From Begonia masoniana (taxonomy: Eukaryota; Streptophyta; Magnoliopsida; Cucurbitales; Begoniaceae): a stretch of DNA of 64,000 nucleotides. The DNA is taken from contig CM039509.1 of assembly GCA_022432975.1 (NCBI GenBank), positions 46,433,167-46,497,166 of the forward strand, given 5' to 3'. Numbering within the stretch: position 1 is the first letter of the stretch; every line of letters begins with the position of its first letter. The translations under genes were made by a program, and so were the position numbers. The notes under the pieces are model-generated. The model was not told where the DNA came from, did no database searches, and saw only the letters and a program-made list of their open reading frames with translations. Of the stretch, positions 1-11,325 are shown piece after piece.

Positions 1-720
1 TTGAAATGTTTTGGTATAAAAAAAACAGGAGGAATATGTGAAATGTTTAAACGGAACCATGCGATTTGTTTTTCATGAAATTGGTTATGTTATCGTGTTT
101 TGAGTCGGCGAACGGGTAATAGGTATCGAGTGAAATGTATGATAGTGATAGGGTTATTGTGTAGGAATGTGTTATATGTGTTTTGTTTGTAAATGTGTGT
201 GTGCAGGGCGTGAATTGTGTCAAAGGAAAGCAGCCTTTGAATTTCAAAATCCAGAGGCAGTGGCGAATAGTCGCCTGAGGGAGGAGAACAATCGCCCCTC
301 CCTCTGCTTGAAGTGCCAAGAAAATTCGCCCTTCTCTGGAGAAATCCAGAGAAGGTGGCGAATAATCGCCACCAAATTGCCAGGCGATCGCCATTGGCGA
401 TCGCTGGGCAAAATGCCAATCGCCTATTGGCGATTGCTCGCCATGAGCAATCGCCACATGTTCTGCCAAAAATGGCAGAACATGCCCTTTTAAAAAAAAA
501 GAAATTTATATTTATTGTTTTTTTTTAAATAATTAAAGGTTTAATTAATGTTTTTCATGTTTATTTTAGATAGTTTTTAAAGAAAATTTCCAACGCCATT
601 AACGATTTCGATTTCGATTTTTAAAGTGTTAATTCCGCACAAAAGTCAGGTTTACAGTTTATACACATTAAAATGAAAAATTTGTACGGAAAATTTAGGG
701 TACGGGTAAGGGTCGCTACA
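1..720 (+). mobile_element. Right end of a long gypsy-like LTR (truncated by window edge)
   Basis: The sequence aligns by eye with the last 700 bases of the long LTRs at 14763-19087 and 37907-40514. It shares the block around 47-110, the 'tttcgatttcgattt' stretch near 607-622 and a terminal CGCTACA ending at 720. Beyond 720 the reading frame of a copia RT begins abruptly, so this LTR was inserted into the copia element. The 5' end lies outside the window, so no TSD can be checked; the candidate right-hand TSD is AGAAA at 721-725. Assignment to the Ty3/gypsy Tekay/Del type rests on length and on TGTAACACC...GGCGTTACA-type ends, and is an inference. Confidence 0.6.
247..480. repeat. GGCGATCGCC-type dyad motif array in the LTR
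   Basis: Many copies of GGCGAT(C/T)GCC, GGCGAATAGTCGCC and GGCGATTGCTCGCC-like words occur within about 230 bp. Most are perfect or near-perfect palindromes separated by unrelated sequence. The array lies about 240-470 bp before the LTR's right end, the same slot that holds different motifs in the sister LTRs. Confidence 0.75.
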
Positions 721-2171
721 AGAAAGGCACTCAAGAACAAATGGGTATACATACTCAAAGACGAAAATTCACAACCAAAGTACAAGACACGACTGGTCGT
801 AAAAGGCTTTGGACAGAAGAAGGGAGTTGACTTTGAGGAAATTTTTTCACCGGTAGTGAAAATGTCATCCATACGAGTGGTACTTGGATTAGCCTCAAGT
901 CTTGATTTAGAGATCGAGCAACTCGATGTAAAGACTGCCTTCTTGCACAGTGACTTAAAAGAAGAAATTTACATGGAAAAACCAGAATGGTTCGTTGTCA
1001 AGGGAAAGGAACATCTGGTATGTAAATTGAAGAAGAGTCTGTATGGATTGAAGCAAACCCCAGACAATGGTACAAAAAATTTGATTTCTTTATGGGAAAT
1101 CAAGGATACAAGAGAACTTCTTCAGACCATTGTGTGTTCGTGAAAAAGTTCGCGGATGGTTCATTTATAATCCTCCTACTCTATGTCGACGACATGCTGA
1201 TTGTGGGCCCAGATAGAGAAAAAATTGTTAAGTTGAAGAATGAACTTAACAAGTATTTTGCCATGAAAGACTTAGGACCGGAGAAACAGATGCTTGAGAT
1301 GAGAATCACTCGTGATAGGAAGAATGAAAAATTATGGCTATCACAGGAGAAGTATATCTAGAAAGTTCTCAGCCAATTCAATATGGATAAAGCGAAGCCG
1401 GTCAGTACTCCTCTTGCAAAACAATTTAAACTTACTTCCGAACAAAGTCCTTCCACTGAAGAAGGAAAAGCAGAAATGCAGAGAACTCCATATGCCTCAG
1501 CAGTTGGCAACTTGATGTATGCCATGGTTTGTACGAGACCTGATATTTCACATTCTGTTGGGGTAGTCAGCCAATTTCTAACAAATCCAGACAGAGAGCA
1601 TTGGAATGCAGTGAAGTGGATTCTTAGGTATCTTAAAGGTACTTCTGAATTCAGTTTATGTTTTGGAAGTGAGAAGCCTTTGTTGGTAGGCTATACTGAT
1701 GCAGACATGGCTGGAGACATCGACTCCAGAAGATCAACATCAGGATACTTGGTTACATTTGGAGGGGGAGCTGTGTCATGGCAATCTAAGCGGCAAAAAT
1801 CAGTGGCATTGTCTACAACAGAAACTGAGTTTATAGCGGCTACAAAAGCCTGTAAAGAAATTTTGTGGATGCAAAAATTTCTGACAGAATTGGGTTACAA
1901 ACAAGATAAGTATATCTTGTATTGCAACAGTCAAAGTGCTATTCATTTAAGCAAGAACCCGAGCTTTCATTCGAAGTCAAAGCACATAGATATCAAGTAT
2001 CATTGGATACGGGATGTGTTGGACAATAAGCAAATATATCTTGAGAAGATCCACACGGATGACAATGGCTTTGACATGATGACGAAGACTCTGCAAAGAA
2101 ATAAGCACGAATTCTGTAGAGGCTCAGCAGGATTGGAGATACCTCATCATAAGTCGGGAGGGGGAGATTTT
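721..2171 (+). pseudogene. Copia (Tnt1/Tork-type) pol fragment: reverse transcriptase and RNase H
   Basis: This is the C-terminal part of a copia polyprotein, which would copy retrotransposon RNA into DNA. The RT core starts around KNKWVYILKDENS and includes LDVKTAFLHSDLKEEIYM and KSLYGLKQ. A one-base deletion near 1061 shifts the frame, after which the YVDDMLIVG catalytic motif is readable near 1180-1206. An in-frame TAG follows at 1359-1361. The remaining frame (1383-2174) carries the connection region (TPYASAVGNLMYAM) and RNase H (YTDADMAGD, ALSTTETEF, CNSQSAIHLSKN, HIDIKYHWIRD). Gag, protease and integrase are absent because an LTR insertion (1-720) removed or displaced the 5' part. The element is not autonomous. 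The open frame ends in GGGDF and a stop at the start of the 3' LTR, as is usual for this lineage. Confidence 0.93.
2154..2168 (+). other. Polypurine tract of the Tork-type copia element
   Basis: The run AGTCGGGAGGGGGAGA lies immediately before the 3' LTR. This is the expected place for the plus-strand primer in reverse transcription. Confidence 0.75.
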
Positions 2172-2837
2172 TGAGGTCCCTTCTTTATGATGAGGGACCT
2201 CATTTAATTTTTCCATTGAATAAATGGAGAAAGAGAATGAGAAGTCATCCTTTCTTTCGGTGCCTACAAAAACATCTCATTTAATGAGATGTTGAAAAAA
2301 TCAATTGCGGCTGTTCACATGCGTCTTCAATTGCGGCTGTTCACATTGGAATGTGTTCCTTTAGGAACTCTATAAATAGAGGCCTGAAGGAGCTTTGAAG
2401 ATCATCCGAAAGCAGCAGAACAACTCAATAAAGAAGAGTTCTTCTCTGCGAACAGGGAGAGAGGGTGAGGATTTTTGGAGGGAGAGAAAAGAAAGGTGTG
2501 AGAGAAAAATAGGTGTGGTGCTTTTGTGCACAAAGAGAATTCTAAGAGTGGTGATTTCTCGTAGTGAATATTTTCTAGGATATTCGATATCTAGAAAAAT
2601 ATTGTAAATCCTATTTTTCATAGTGAGATCTTTCTGGACTCGGTCCCCGTGGTTTTTTCCCGATTTGGGTTTCCACGTAAAATTCTCGGTGTTCAATTTT
2701 CTCTTACTTATTGGCTGTTATTATTTTACGGAAGTGGAAAAATATTCGTGATATTTTCGGATTGCATCTGCTATCGTTTCTCGTGCCGCTCATTTAAGTG
2801 GAGTTTCCGTCGGATTTCGTCATTATTTTTCCCAACA
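2172..2837 (+). mobile_element. 3' LTR of the Tork-type copia element
   Basis: It begins TGAGGTCCC directly after the polypurine tract and ends CCCAACA at 2837, where homology to the inverted-repeat arm begins. It is about 666 bp long. A TATA box, TATAAATA, sits at 2371-2378. It holds a direct repeat of the words 'caattgcggctgttcacat' near 2303 and 2329. The 5' LTR is outside the window. Confidence 0.8.
2371..2378 (+). promoter_or_regulatory. TATA box of the copia LTR
   Basis: A TATAAATA match preceded by GGAACTC and followed by AGAGGCCTGAAGG, in the position expected for the U3/R boundary of a Tnt1-like LTR. Confidence 0.6.
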
Positions 2838-3976
2838 GGATCAACATATGATTGGAATTCAAAACATAAAATTCTCAAATGTAAGAGAAGGTTAATAGCT
2901 TTCATTTAAAGGGTAATGTAAAAATTTGGATTTTTAAGTGGAGAACTTGGTTTGAGGGGAAAAGAGCGTGGAATTCAATAAGGAATACCACGATTATCGT
3001 CCCTCGAGTTTCAATCTATACAGGTATGTTGGATCAAGACTTTTATCTTACGATTTTGGGTGGTTACAATTTTAAAGAAAAAAGCGAGGTTTATGTTTTA
3101 TAAATTTTAAATGGTGAAAATCGTATTTCAAAATATGATTAAAGGGTAATATTAATATGTTAGGATTAGAATTGAAATCCATGGAGAATTCAATGAGGAT
3201 TGAAGGACAAATTGCAGATTCAAAAAGAAAGCTATAGGAAATTATCGATGATAAACTACAACTTAGAATAATTTAAGTCGCGACATAAATCCAATTTTTT
3301 CATAAAATATGCCTTAATTGCGACTCTGGTTGGACCAAGCCGCGACATCCCTATTTCGGTCGCGTGCTCCTGACACGCATTGCGACATCATTAAGTTTTC
3401 GTCGCGGCACCAAGGACATTCTAGGTAGGCTCGAGTTATGGTCCAATTGCCTAAATCATTTTCTATCATGTCCTTGGGCTTCAAATAATAAATTGAGAAA
3501 TATTAAGGTTTGACGATGACATTTTCATGTTAGGTTTTAAAACTTAGAATCTATTGATTGAACTTGATACTTCATTGCGTTCCCTTGGATATTGATATCA
3601 GGCTTTGGCTTTGGTAGACTTGGTTGACTTTGTTGATTTGGTTGAGGTAGAAATTTATTTTTATGTACAATATTGCATTGTTTTCAAAAACATTTATTTG
3701 TAGTCATGCTTTCATATAAAATAATGCGTATGTTTTTATGTTTTGTCCATTTTTATATACAAGACATGTTTTCTTTAAGCATGCACATCATTTATTGATC
3801 TATACATGCAGATGTTCAGTTTTATTAAGCACATTTGGTTATTGATTGATGTTTTTCTTTATTAACTAAAGTGATGAGACAATTATATGTGTTGTGTCCC
3901 TGTATGCAAATGCTAAACTTGATCATTGTCATTTTTGTCTTTGCGATTGCCGAGTATTGTCGATGTTATTGTTTAT
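2838..3976 (+). repeat. Left arm of the large inverted repeat, outermost segment
   Basis: This is non-coding sequence. Its reverse complement is found at about 40520-41660 with a few percent mismatch. Examples are the 'aagtggagaacttggtttga' block near 2936 and the block with several GTCGCGAC-related words (GCGACATC, CGCGACAT, GTCGCGGC) at 3275-3415. The segment ends exactly at the TTTAT target site of the SIRE element. I see no gene in it. Confidence 0.85.
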
Positions 3977-5420
3977 TGTAGGATCGAGATTTGTCTAAGA
4001 GGGGGGGTGAATTAGACTTTTTAAAACTTAATTTAATAATCTATATAATTTCTCTCGTTTTGGTTAAATGCTAACAGCAGACAAACAAATAAAGTAAAGA
4101 GAAGGAGAGAAATTAACACACGAGTTTTAACGTGGTTCGGCTCAACCCAGCCTACGTCCACGCTTCAAGGTTCACCCCTTGAAGATCCTTAACCTTCTCC
4201 TCGAGAATAACCAGATCGGAATTTCGGGCTCCGATCAACTGCCTTTACAAGTCTGGATTATTCTTCACGGGCGATAATCTACAGCCTTTACAGATTTTTG
4301 AATGTGTAAAATTAAGCACACACTACACTCTCACAAGAAATGAATCTCAAGTTCGAATTGAGAGATGTAGAGAAAAATACAGAGTGATTACTTTCGCAGC
4401 TTAGGGCTCAGAATTCAAATTCGCAAAAGTTGGGACTTCGTGCTCTAAGCTCGGCTTAAATACTCTGTCTGCAAATCGGCTTGAATTCAATGCTTCTTAT
4501 CCAATAATAGAAACTTTGTTACCGTTGGGAAGCATCCGTACAAAAGCAGATATCCGTTGCACCGAAAAGTGCTGTTCATCGTCGCCATTAAAGTTCTGGA
4601 GTTAATGCTGAAAACGACGTCACTGTAGCTTCGCGGCTATTTTGAATTCTGGCGGAAGATCACCGGAAGATGCAGCTTTAAACAATTGGCACGTCATCGG
4701 TATGAGTAAGTTTCAAACGCCATCGGCATATGTGTCTTGAAACTTCATCGGCAGGTGCAAGTTGAGAATTCATCGGCAGATGCAACGTGAAATCCATCGG
4801 CAGATGTATCTTGAACTTCCATTGGCATATGCAGCTCAAAAGCTATCGGCAGGTGTAAGCGTTGAATTCCATCGGCAGATGCTACATGATAAGCTATCGG
4901 CAGCTGCAGCTTGTACACGTCATCAGCATATGCAGCTCAAAAGCTATCGACAGGTGTAAGCGTTGAATTCCATCGGCAGATGCTACATGATAAGCTATCG
5001 GCAGATGCAGCTTGTACACGTCATCGGCATATGCATCTTGAAGACTCATCGGCTGATGTTCGCTTAGAGACTCACCGGCAGATGTAACTCGTAAACGTTA
5101 TCGACAGATGCATATTTGACACGTCATCGGTATATGCAACATGACCGGCAGATGCATGTATTAAATGCCATCGGCAGATGCTCTTCTTTGAAAGCCATCG
5201 GCAGATGCACGCCTTGTACTCCATCGGCAGATGCTTTCCTTTGTACACTTAGCCAATATTATTAGAACACTAAAATACCCTTTTTAAGGGTATTTCCAAC
5301 AGATTAATCTCAAGAATATATTCATTATTCTCATTCAATAACCTTAATCAAATTACAATATTTAGCATTCAAATACATCATCAAAAACATATTTAGACTT
5401 AAACTCTATTTAAGTCAACA
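3977..5420 (-). repeat. 3' LTR of the SIRE element
   Basis: The LTR is 1444 bp, TGTAGGATC...AAGTCAACA on the plus strand, and nearly identical to 12970-14413. On the minus strand it directly follows the polypurine tract at 5423-5436. Confidence 0.95.
4690..5240 (+). repeat. CATCGGCAGATG motif array, 3' LTR copy
   Basis: About 22 copies of (C/T)ATCGGCAGATG and close variants (CATCGGCATATG, TATCGGCAGGTG) occur at roughly 24-27 bp spacing. The words between them are unrelated. The outer CATC/GATG of the motif form a dyad. Per-copy variation is concentrated at positions 7-9 of the motif. Confidence 0.92.
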
Positions 5421-5422
5421 AT

Positions 5423-5436
5423 CTCCCCCTTTTTGA
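5423..5436 (-). other. Polypurine tract of the SIRE element
   Basis: On the minus strand, AAAAAGGGGGAG lies next to the 3' LTR boundary at 5420. Its position and composition fit the plus-strand primer. Confidence 0.85.
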
Positions 5437-5693
5437 TGATGACAATCTATGTATCTAAAAATTTGATTAACGGACATACTCTCCCCCATAATACTAACTC
5501 CCCCACAGTATATGCATATATCCCAAAGTATATAGCAATCATCATATCAAGACTAATCACAGCATTGCAGATACACAGATATATGAAAATGTCTCCCCCA
5601 TTGGCATTATCAAAAACAACAACCAGGAGAATTGGACAACTAGGAAAGCAAAAATGGTAATTATTCAATAAAAGGTAGGAGTACATAAACTAT

Positions 5694-7868
5694 TTATTTA
5701 TTACGTAGTTTGAAAAAACAATCTTGAACATCCTGCCAGAAAGCTTGAAGCAGAGAAAAGGGTACTGCTAGGTCTGAAACAGCATGTGGAGGTGGAGCTG
5801 ATGGACCAGGAAGAGCAAGGGGAGTGAGAGCAGGAAGGTAAGGTTGAATGAGCTCCAGAAGTTTCACCATGTCGACAGAAGGATAAAGAACTACTGGGTC
5901 CCTGTAAACAACAATATCCATACATGGTGGAGCAGGAGAAGCTTCCAATGGACAAGCTGGAAGAGAGGAAGATTCAGGAGCAGAGGAAAATGTAGGAAGT
6001 GTGAACTTGAGCTCAGTCTCATGAATATCCAGGGACATGAAGCGCACATCTTCAACAACAGCAGGCCTGGAGAAGGGAAGAAACAAATCTTCAAAGCAAG
6101 CCTCTGGAACATTGACAGAACTTGATGACTCGGGTCCAGGTTCAGGTTCAGGTTCAGGTGTCAAAGCGGCAATGGAAGATTGGAGATTCTCAAGTTCCCT
6201 GACAACCATGCGCCTATCACCATCAACTTTCGTAGACAGCAGTCCAAGACCTGTATCCAAAGCAATGCCCATGTCCGTATGATTCTTATCAATTTGACTT
6301 TAGATGGTTCTGAGGGCAGTGCCAAGGTTGGTAATAGAGGCTTGCATCTCATTATACTGAGCCTCAGTGATGGAAAGTCTCCTGTGATATGTCATGGGAG
6401 TTGCAGGAGTATCTGAGAGAAAGGGTTGGACTTGCAGAGCTATTGGAGCAAGTTGAACTGGTGATGGAGGCAGCATCTCTTGCTGAACTGGAGATGGAAG
6501 AGCTGAAAGTGGTTGGACTGGAACTGGAGGAGCTGAAAGTGGTTGGACTGGAACTGGAGGAGCTGTAGATGGTAAGAGAAGTGTAGGTGGATAGAGAGGT
6601 GGAGGAACTGGAGATGGTAGAGCTGGAGGACCATGGGTGAGTATCGAAGAAATTGCGCGAATCACCGGAGAGATGGAAGGATAAACAGGCTGAGAAGGTA
6701 GTATGAGAGAAGGTGGAGGTGAAGGATGATGTTCGGGAATAGGAAGAGGCATAGGTGAGGAAGCAGAGATGGCCTCTGAAATAGGTGCTATGGAGGAAGG
6801 AGCAGGCCTGCGCCTACGCACTAGAGGAGGAGGGTCGAAACTTGATTCCTAAGAGGAGGAATTAACACTGTCTGGAATTCCTGTTTCATCTCCTCCTTCA
6901 GCAGTTGACTCTGATGGCAGGATAAGTTTTCTTTTACCACACCTGACAGGAACTGTCTTAGATACCTTTTGCTTAGCCTTGGCCAAAACTGGCTTACCTT
7001 TACTGATTCTATTTATTCTCATCTTGTTTAGAGTGGTTTGGGAATAATACTGTACAGGCTGAAGTTTCACAGGTTCTACCTCTTCTGGAAAGACAACTTC
7101 AAGCAGTGCAAATATCCTCATAAGAAGCAGATTATAAGGTAAAGATGTAGCCCTTGAGGATACGGCCAGAATCATCCTACGAACCACAATATATCCGATG
7201 TTGAAGGGTGTCTTGAAATAGAGTGCAAACAAGACAAACAGTTCCATTGAGCTCACTTCGTCATAGTGACCTCCTTTGGGAACAATATTGAATCCTATCA
7301 TTTGACGAAATAATCTGGCTCTAGGGGTCAGATGCCTACCCTTTAAAAGATCATGAGATTGATTGGGGTCCAAAGCAATTTCCTTGAGAAACTGGATACC
7401 ATCAGACGTACTAAGGAAAGGAAGCTCAGAACCTGTCACATACTTGTAAGGGCAGCTATCCAAATGAGGAGCCCCCATAAGAGCATTGATGGACTGGGAA
7501 GTAATTTCTATGTGTTTGTTATACACATAGCTCTTAATAGAAGAAAAATTAGGGGTAAAGATAAGATTAGCATAAAACATCCGGATGGCTTCCGGGTAGT
7601 AGAAGGATTCAGTTTCAAATAGACCTATTAACCCGAGATCCGTCAAGGGTTCTACAATGTCCATTCCAGCTAATTCCTCAAAGTAAATACCCTTACTGGG
7701 AATCAATGATCTGAACTGATAGTCATCGTAGTACTTTACCTCAGCAGCTTGAGAGAGGAAGAAGAAAGATGGCCACTCCATTCCACGAGGAATTTCTCGG
7801 GAAGAATGATCGGAAACTTTGGCCTTCTTCTTGGTCGATTTGGTTAAAGCGAGAGACGAAGTAGCCAT
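5694..7868 (-). pseudogene. Accessory ORF of the SIRE element (plant transposon-protein-like domain)
   Basis: This is one reading frame of about 725 codons broken by two in-frame stops: TAG near 6849 and TAA near 6300. It starts at ATG 7868 and lies downstream of RNase H in the pol orientation, where SIRE elements can carry an extra 'env-like' ORF. The N-terminal 340 residues have a Lys/Ser-rich start, then a domain with LGLIGLFE, AIRMFYANL and SIKSYVYNK that matches the MULE-borne protein at 50415-51896 block by block. I recognise it as the family named 'putative plant transposon protein' (PF20167-like). A Pro-rich stretch follows (many PVPVQPLSAPP-like repeats), then a region with coiled-coil-like spacing and an acidic EPEPEPGPE run. 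I see no signal peptide or membrane segment, so it is not envelope-like. Its function is unknown; a DNA-binding role is a hypothesis. Confidence 0.7.
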
Positions 7869-8039
7869 TGTCGAGGATGAAAACCTAGATAGAGCGAAAG
7901 AGATTTCTGGCAGAGGTTTGCTGAAAGAGCGCGAAAATTGAAGCGTCTTTGAGAAGAAACAGAGTTTAAATGAAGAAGGGGCATCGCCCGACGAGATGGA
8001 GTCACACGTGTAAGACGATTAACCCAATGGATCACACGT

Positions 8040-8190
8040 GTCGGCAGATTAAGAATACACACCCGGTTCCTGCCGATAGAAATGCATCTTCCGATGCCTG
8101 GTGAAAAACACAGCATCTACCGATGCCTTCCGATAGACATGCATCTTCCGATGCCAATAGAAAAACACTGCATCTACCGATGCCAACACA
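8040..8190 (-). promoter_or_regulatory. CATCGGCAGATG-type motifs upstream of the accessory ORF
   Basis: Inverted copies of the LTR motif (GCATCTACCGATG and GCATCTTCCGATG) occur at 8084-8098, 8113-8127, 8141-8155 and 8170-8184, with partial words near 8041 and 8072. They lie 170-320 bp before the accessory ORF start, between pol and that ORF. A promoter or operator role is an inference. Confidence 0.6.
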
Positions 8191-8236
8191 GAAAGAAATG
8201 CTCTAACACTTAGGAATCACCAACAGAGGAATAACC

Positions 8237-11200
8237 TTAGTTTTTCTCAACCCGAATGAGGCCTAATCTTATTCTAATATTACTGAATGTCTTTTCATCC
8301 AAGGGCTTGGTAAAAATGTCGGCTAGTTGATCTACAGAATTAACAAATTCTAAGGAAATATCACCTCTCTGAACATGATCTCGAATGAAGTGATATCTAA
8401 CATCTATATGCTTTGTTCTAGAGTGTTGTATAGGATTTTTAGAAATGTTGATAGCACTGGTGTTATCACACCGAATAGGAATCCTATCATAAAACAGATT
8501 ATAGTCCTCTAGAGTTTGCTTCATCCTATGCATTTGTGCACAACAACTGCCTGCAGCAATATATTCACTCTCAGCAGTTGACAATGCAACAAAATTCTGT
8601 TTCTTAGAATACCAGGAAACTAAAGATTCACCTAGGAATTGACAAGTTCCACTGGTTCTTTTCCTATCAACTAGACTTCCAGCATAGTCAGAATCTGAGT
8701 ATCCTATAAGATTGAAAGAAGTACCTTTTGGATACCATAAACCTAAGTCAGGTGTCCCACTTAAATATTTAAAAATCCGTTTGACAGCAGTTAAGTGAGA
8801 TTCCTTAGGAGCAGCCTGAAATCTAGCACAAAGACATACATTGAAAAGAATATCTGGCCTGCTTGCAGTCAGATATAACAAAGATCCAATCATACCACGA
8901 TATTTCTTAATGTCCACACTTATTCCTTTTTCATCTTTATCCAACTTAGTAGTGGTACTCATAGGAGTCTTGGAAGATTTAACAGATTCTAATCCAAATT
9001 TCTTCAGGAGTTCCTTAATGTACTTTTCTTGACAGAAGAAAATTTCATCAGGAGATTGATTAATCTGAAATCCTAAGAAAAACTTTAACTCCCCCATCAT
9101 ACTCATTTCAAATTCGCTTTGCATGAGGGAAGAAAACTCATTACACATGTTGACATTGGTTGATCCAAAAATGATGTCGTCAACATAAATTTGAACCAAC
9201 AAAATATCATTAACTTTCTGCATGGTAAATAGAGTTGAATCAGAATTGCCCTTTTTGAAATTCCTTTCCTCAAGAAAATTCTTCAACCTATCATACCAAG
9301 CTCTAGGAGCCTGCTTAAGACCATAAAGAGCTTTCCTAAGTTTGTATACATTGTCGGGTTTATCAAAAACTTCAAAACCTAATGGTTGTTCAACAAAAAC
9401 TTCTTCATTGATATATCAATTTAAGAATGCACTCTTTACATCCATTTGAAAGAGTGTGAAGTTCTTGAAACAAGCAAAGGCTAACAGCATTCTAATCGAT
9501 TCTAGTCTGGCTACCGGGGCAAAAGATTCCTCAAAATCAATACCCTCTTCTTGAGAGTATCCCTTAGCAAGTAGTCTAGCCTTGTTTCTAACTACAATCC
9601 CACTTTCATCCAATTTGTTCTTGTAAACCCATTTGGTTCCAATAATGGGATGATCCAAAGGCCGTGGAACAAGTTCCCATACCTTGCTCCTTTCAAATTG
9701 ATTTAACTCTTCTTGCATAGCCATAATCCAATTATCATCACTCTTGGCCTCTTCAAATTTCTTAGGCTCTATCTGAGAAATAAATGCCACATTGGCACAG
9801 AGATTCCTAAGAGAAGATCTAGTCTTAACTCCTAAAGAAGGATCACCCAAGACTTCTTCTAAATGATGGTTTCTAATAAACTTCCAATCTCTAGGAAAAT
9901 CTGCAGATTCATTTTTAACAGGAATGATTTCCAGATTAGTAGTAGTCGGTTCTAAAGGTTTTTCTAAGGAAAGAGAATCCAGTTGTTTGTTCAACGTATC
10001 ATCCTCATTCACATTGATTACTGGTTGAGGAGTTTCATCAAAATTGACATGTACTGATTCTTCAACAACTAGAGTTCGCTTATTGAAAACCCTATATGCT
10101 TTACTAGTCAAGGAATAACCAAGAAAAATTCCAAGATCAGATTTGGAATCGAATTTTCCTAAGTTATCCTTAGTATTAAGAATGAAGCATTTACTGCCAA
10201 AGGCTCTAAAATACTTAACAATAGGAGTCTTGCCATTCCAAAGTTCATAGAGAGTTTTCTCTAGAATAGGTCTTATAGAGACCCGATTAAGCACATAGCA
10301 AGCTGTTGATACAGCTTCTGCCCAGAAATATTTTGGAAGGGAATTCTCATTAAGCATAGTCCTAGCAAGCTCTTGAAGAGATCTATTCTTCCTCTCAACA
10401 ACACCATTTTGCTGAGGAGTCCTAGGGGAAGAGAAATTGTGCTCAATTCCATACTTGAGACACAGGAGTTCAAATTTCTCATTTTCAAATTCACCACCAT
10501 GATCACTACGAATAGTAACAATGGTGAGCTCCTTTTCATTTTGAACTCTTTTCCTAAAGCTAGAGAAAGTATCAAAAGTCTCATCCTTAGACATCAGAAA
10601 ATAAACCCAAGTAAATCTAGAAAAATCGTCAACAATGACAAAGGCATAGAATTTGCCTCCTAAGCTGGCTATATTAGAAGGACCAAAGAGATCCATGTGA
10701 AGGAGTTGGAGAGGCTTAGAAGTTTAAATTGCATTCTTCGATGCAAAGGAACTTTTGATCTGCTTACCCATTTGGCAGGCTTCACAGACCTTATCCTTCT
10801 CAAAGGATATCTTGGGGATACCTCTAACTAAATTCTCCCTAGTAATCTTAGCTAAAGTATCCATCCCTACGTGTCCTAATCTTCTATGCCAAGTCCAGCA
10901 GTCATTAACAGAATTAACAACAAAACATTTCTCATCAACATGCTCAAAGCCATTTAGATCAACAATATAGACATTTTCTTTTCTAAATCCTTTAAACAAA
11001 ATATTGTTAGTTGAAATGTCTTTGATCACACAAACATTTGATTTGAAAGTTACTTTATAACCCTTGTCACACAACTGACTTATGCTTAGCAGATTATGCT
11101 TTAATCCTTCTACTAGTAAAACATTTTCAATAGTAGGATGAGAAAGATTACCTATATTGCCGATGCCAACAATTTTTCCCTTTTGGTTTCCACCAAAAGT

Positions 11201-11317
11201 AACACTTCCTTTCTTCTTGTTGACAACAGCAAACTTGGTTGAGTCTCCCGTTATATGCCTTGAGCAACCACTGTCAAGGTACCACAGATTTGTCCCGGGA
11301 GAGCAGTCAACCTGCAA
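8237..11317 (-). pseudogene. SIRE pol: protease, integrase, reverse transcriptase, RNase H
   Basis: A continuous frame encodes, in order, an aspartic protease (LDSGCSRHITGD), a pre-integrase zinc region (WHRRLGHVGMDTLAK, CEACQMGKQ), the integrase core ([32 protein letters not shown]), RT ([32 protein letters not shown]) and RNase H (YSDSDYAGS, STAESEYIAAGSC, CDNTSAINISKN, HIDVRYHFIRD). The frame is interrupted by TAA at 10724-10726, just before integrase, and by TGA at 9416-9418, inside RT after FLN. Otherwise it looks intact. It is offset in frame from gag, whose stop lies about 20 bp upstream. The true pol start is uncertain, because no ATG precedes the protease motif in this frame. Confidence 0.93.
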
Positions 11318-11325
11318 AACAGAAA

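Noticed and set aside
4690..5240. CRISPR-like regular repeats in the SIRE LTR
   Set aside because: The repeats are 12 bp and variable, the sequence is plant retrotransposon LTR, and the same array appears in both LTRs; there is no cas gene or prokaryotic context.
5694..7868. SIRE accessory ORF as an envelope gene
   Set aside because: Its position fits the 'env-like' ORF of SIRE elements, but there is no signal peptide or membrane helix, and the conserved domain matches a MULE-borne protein instead.
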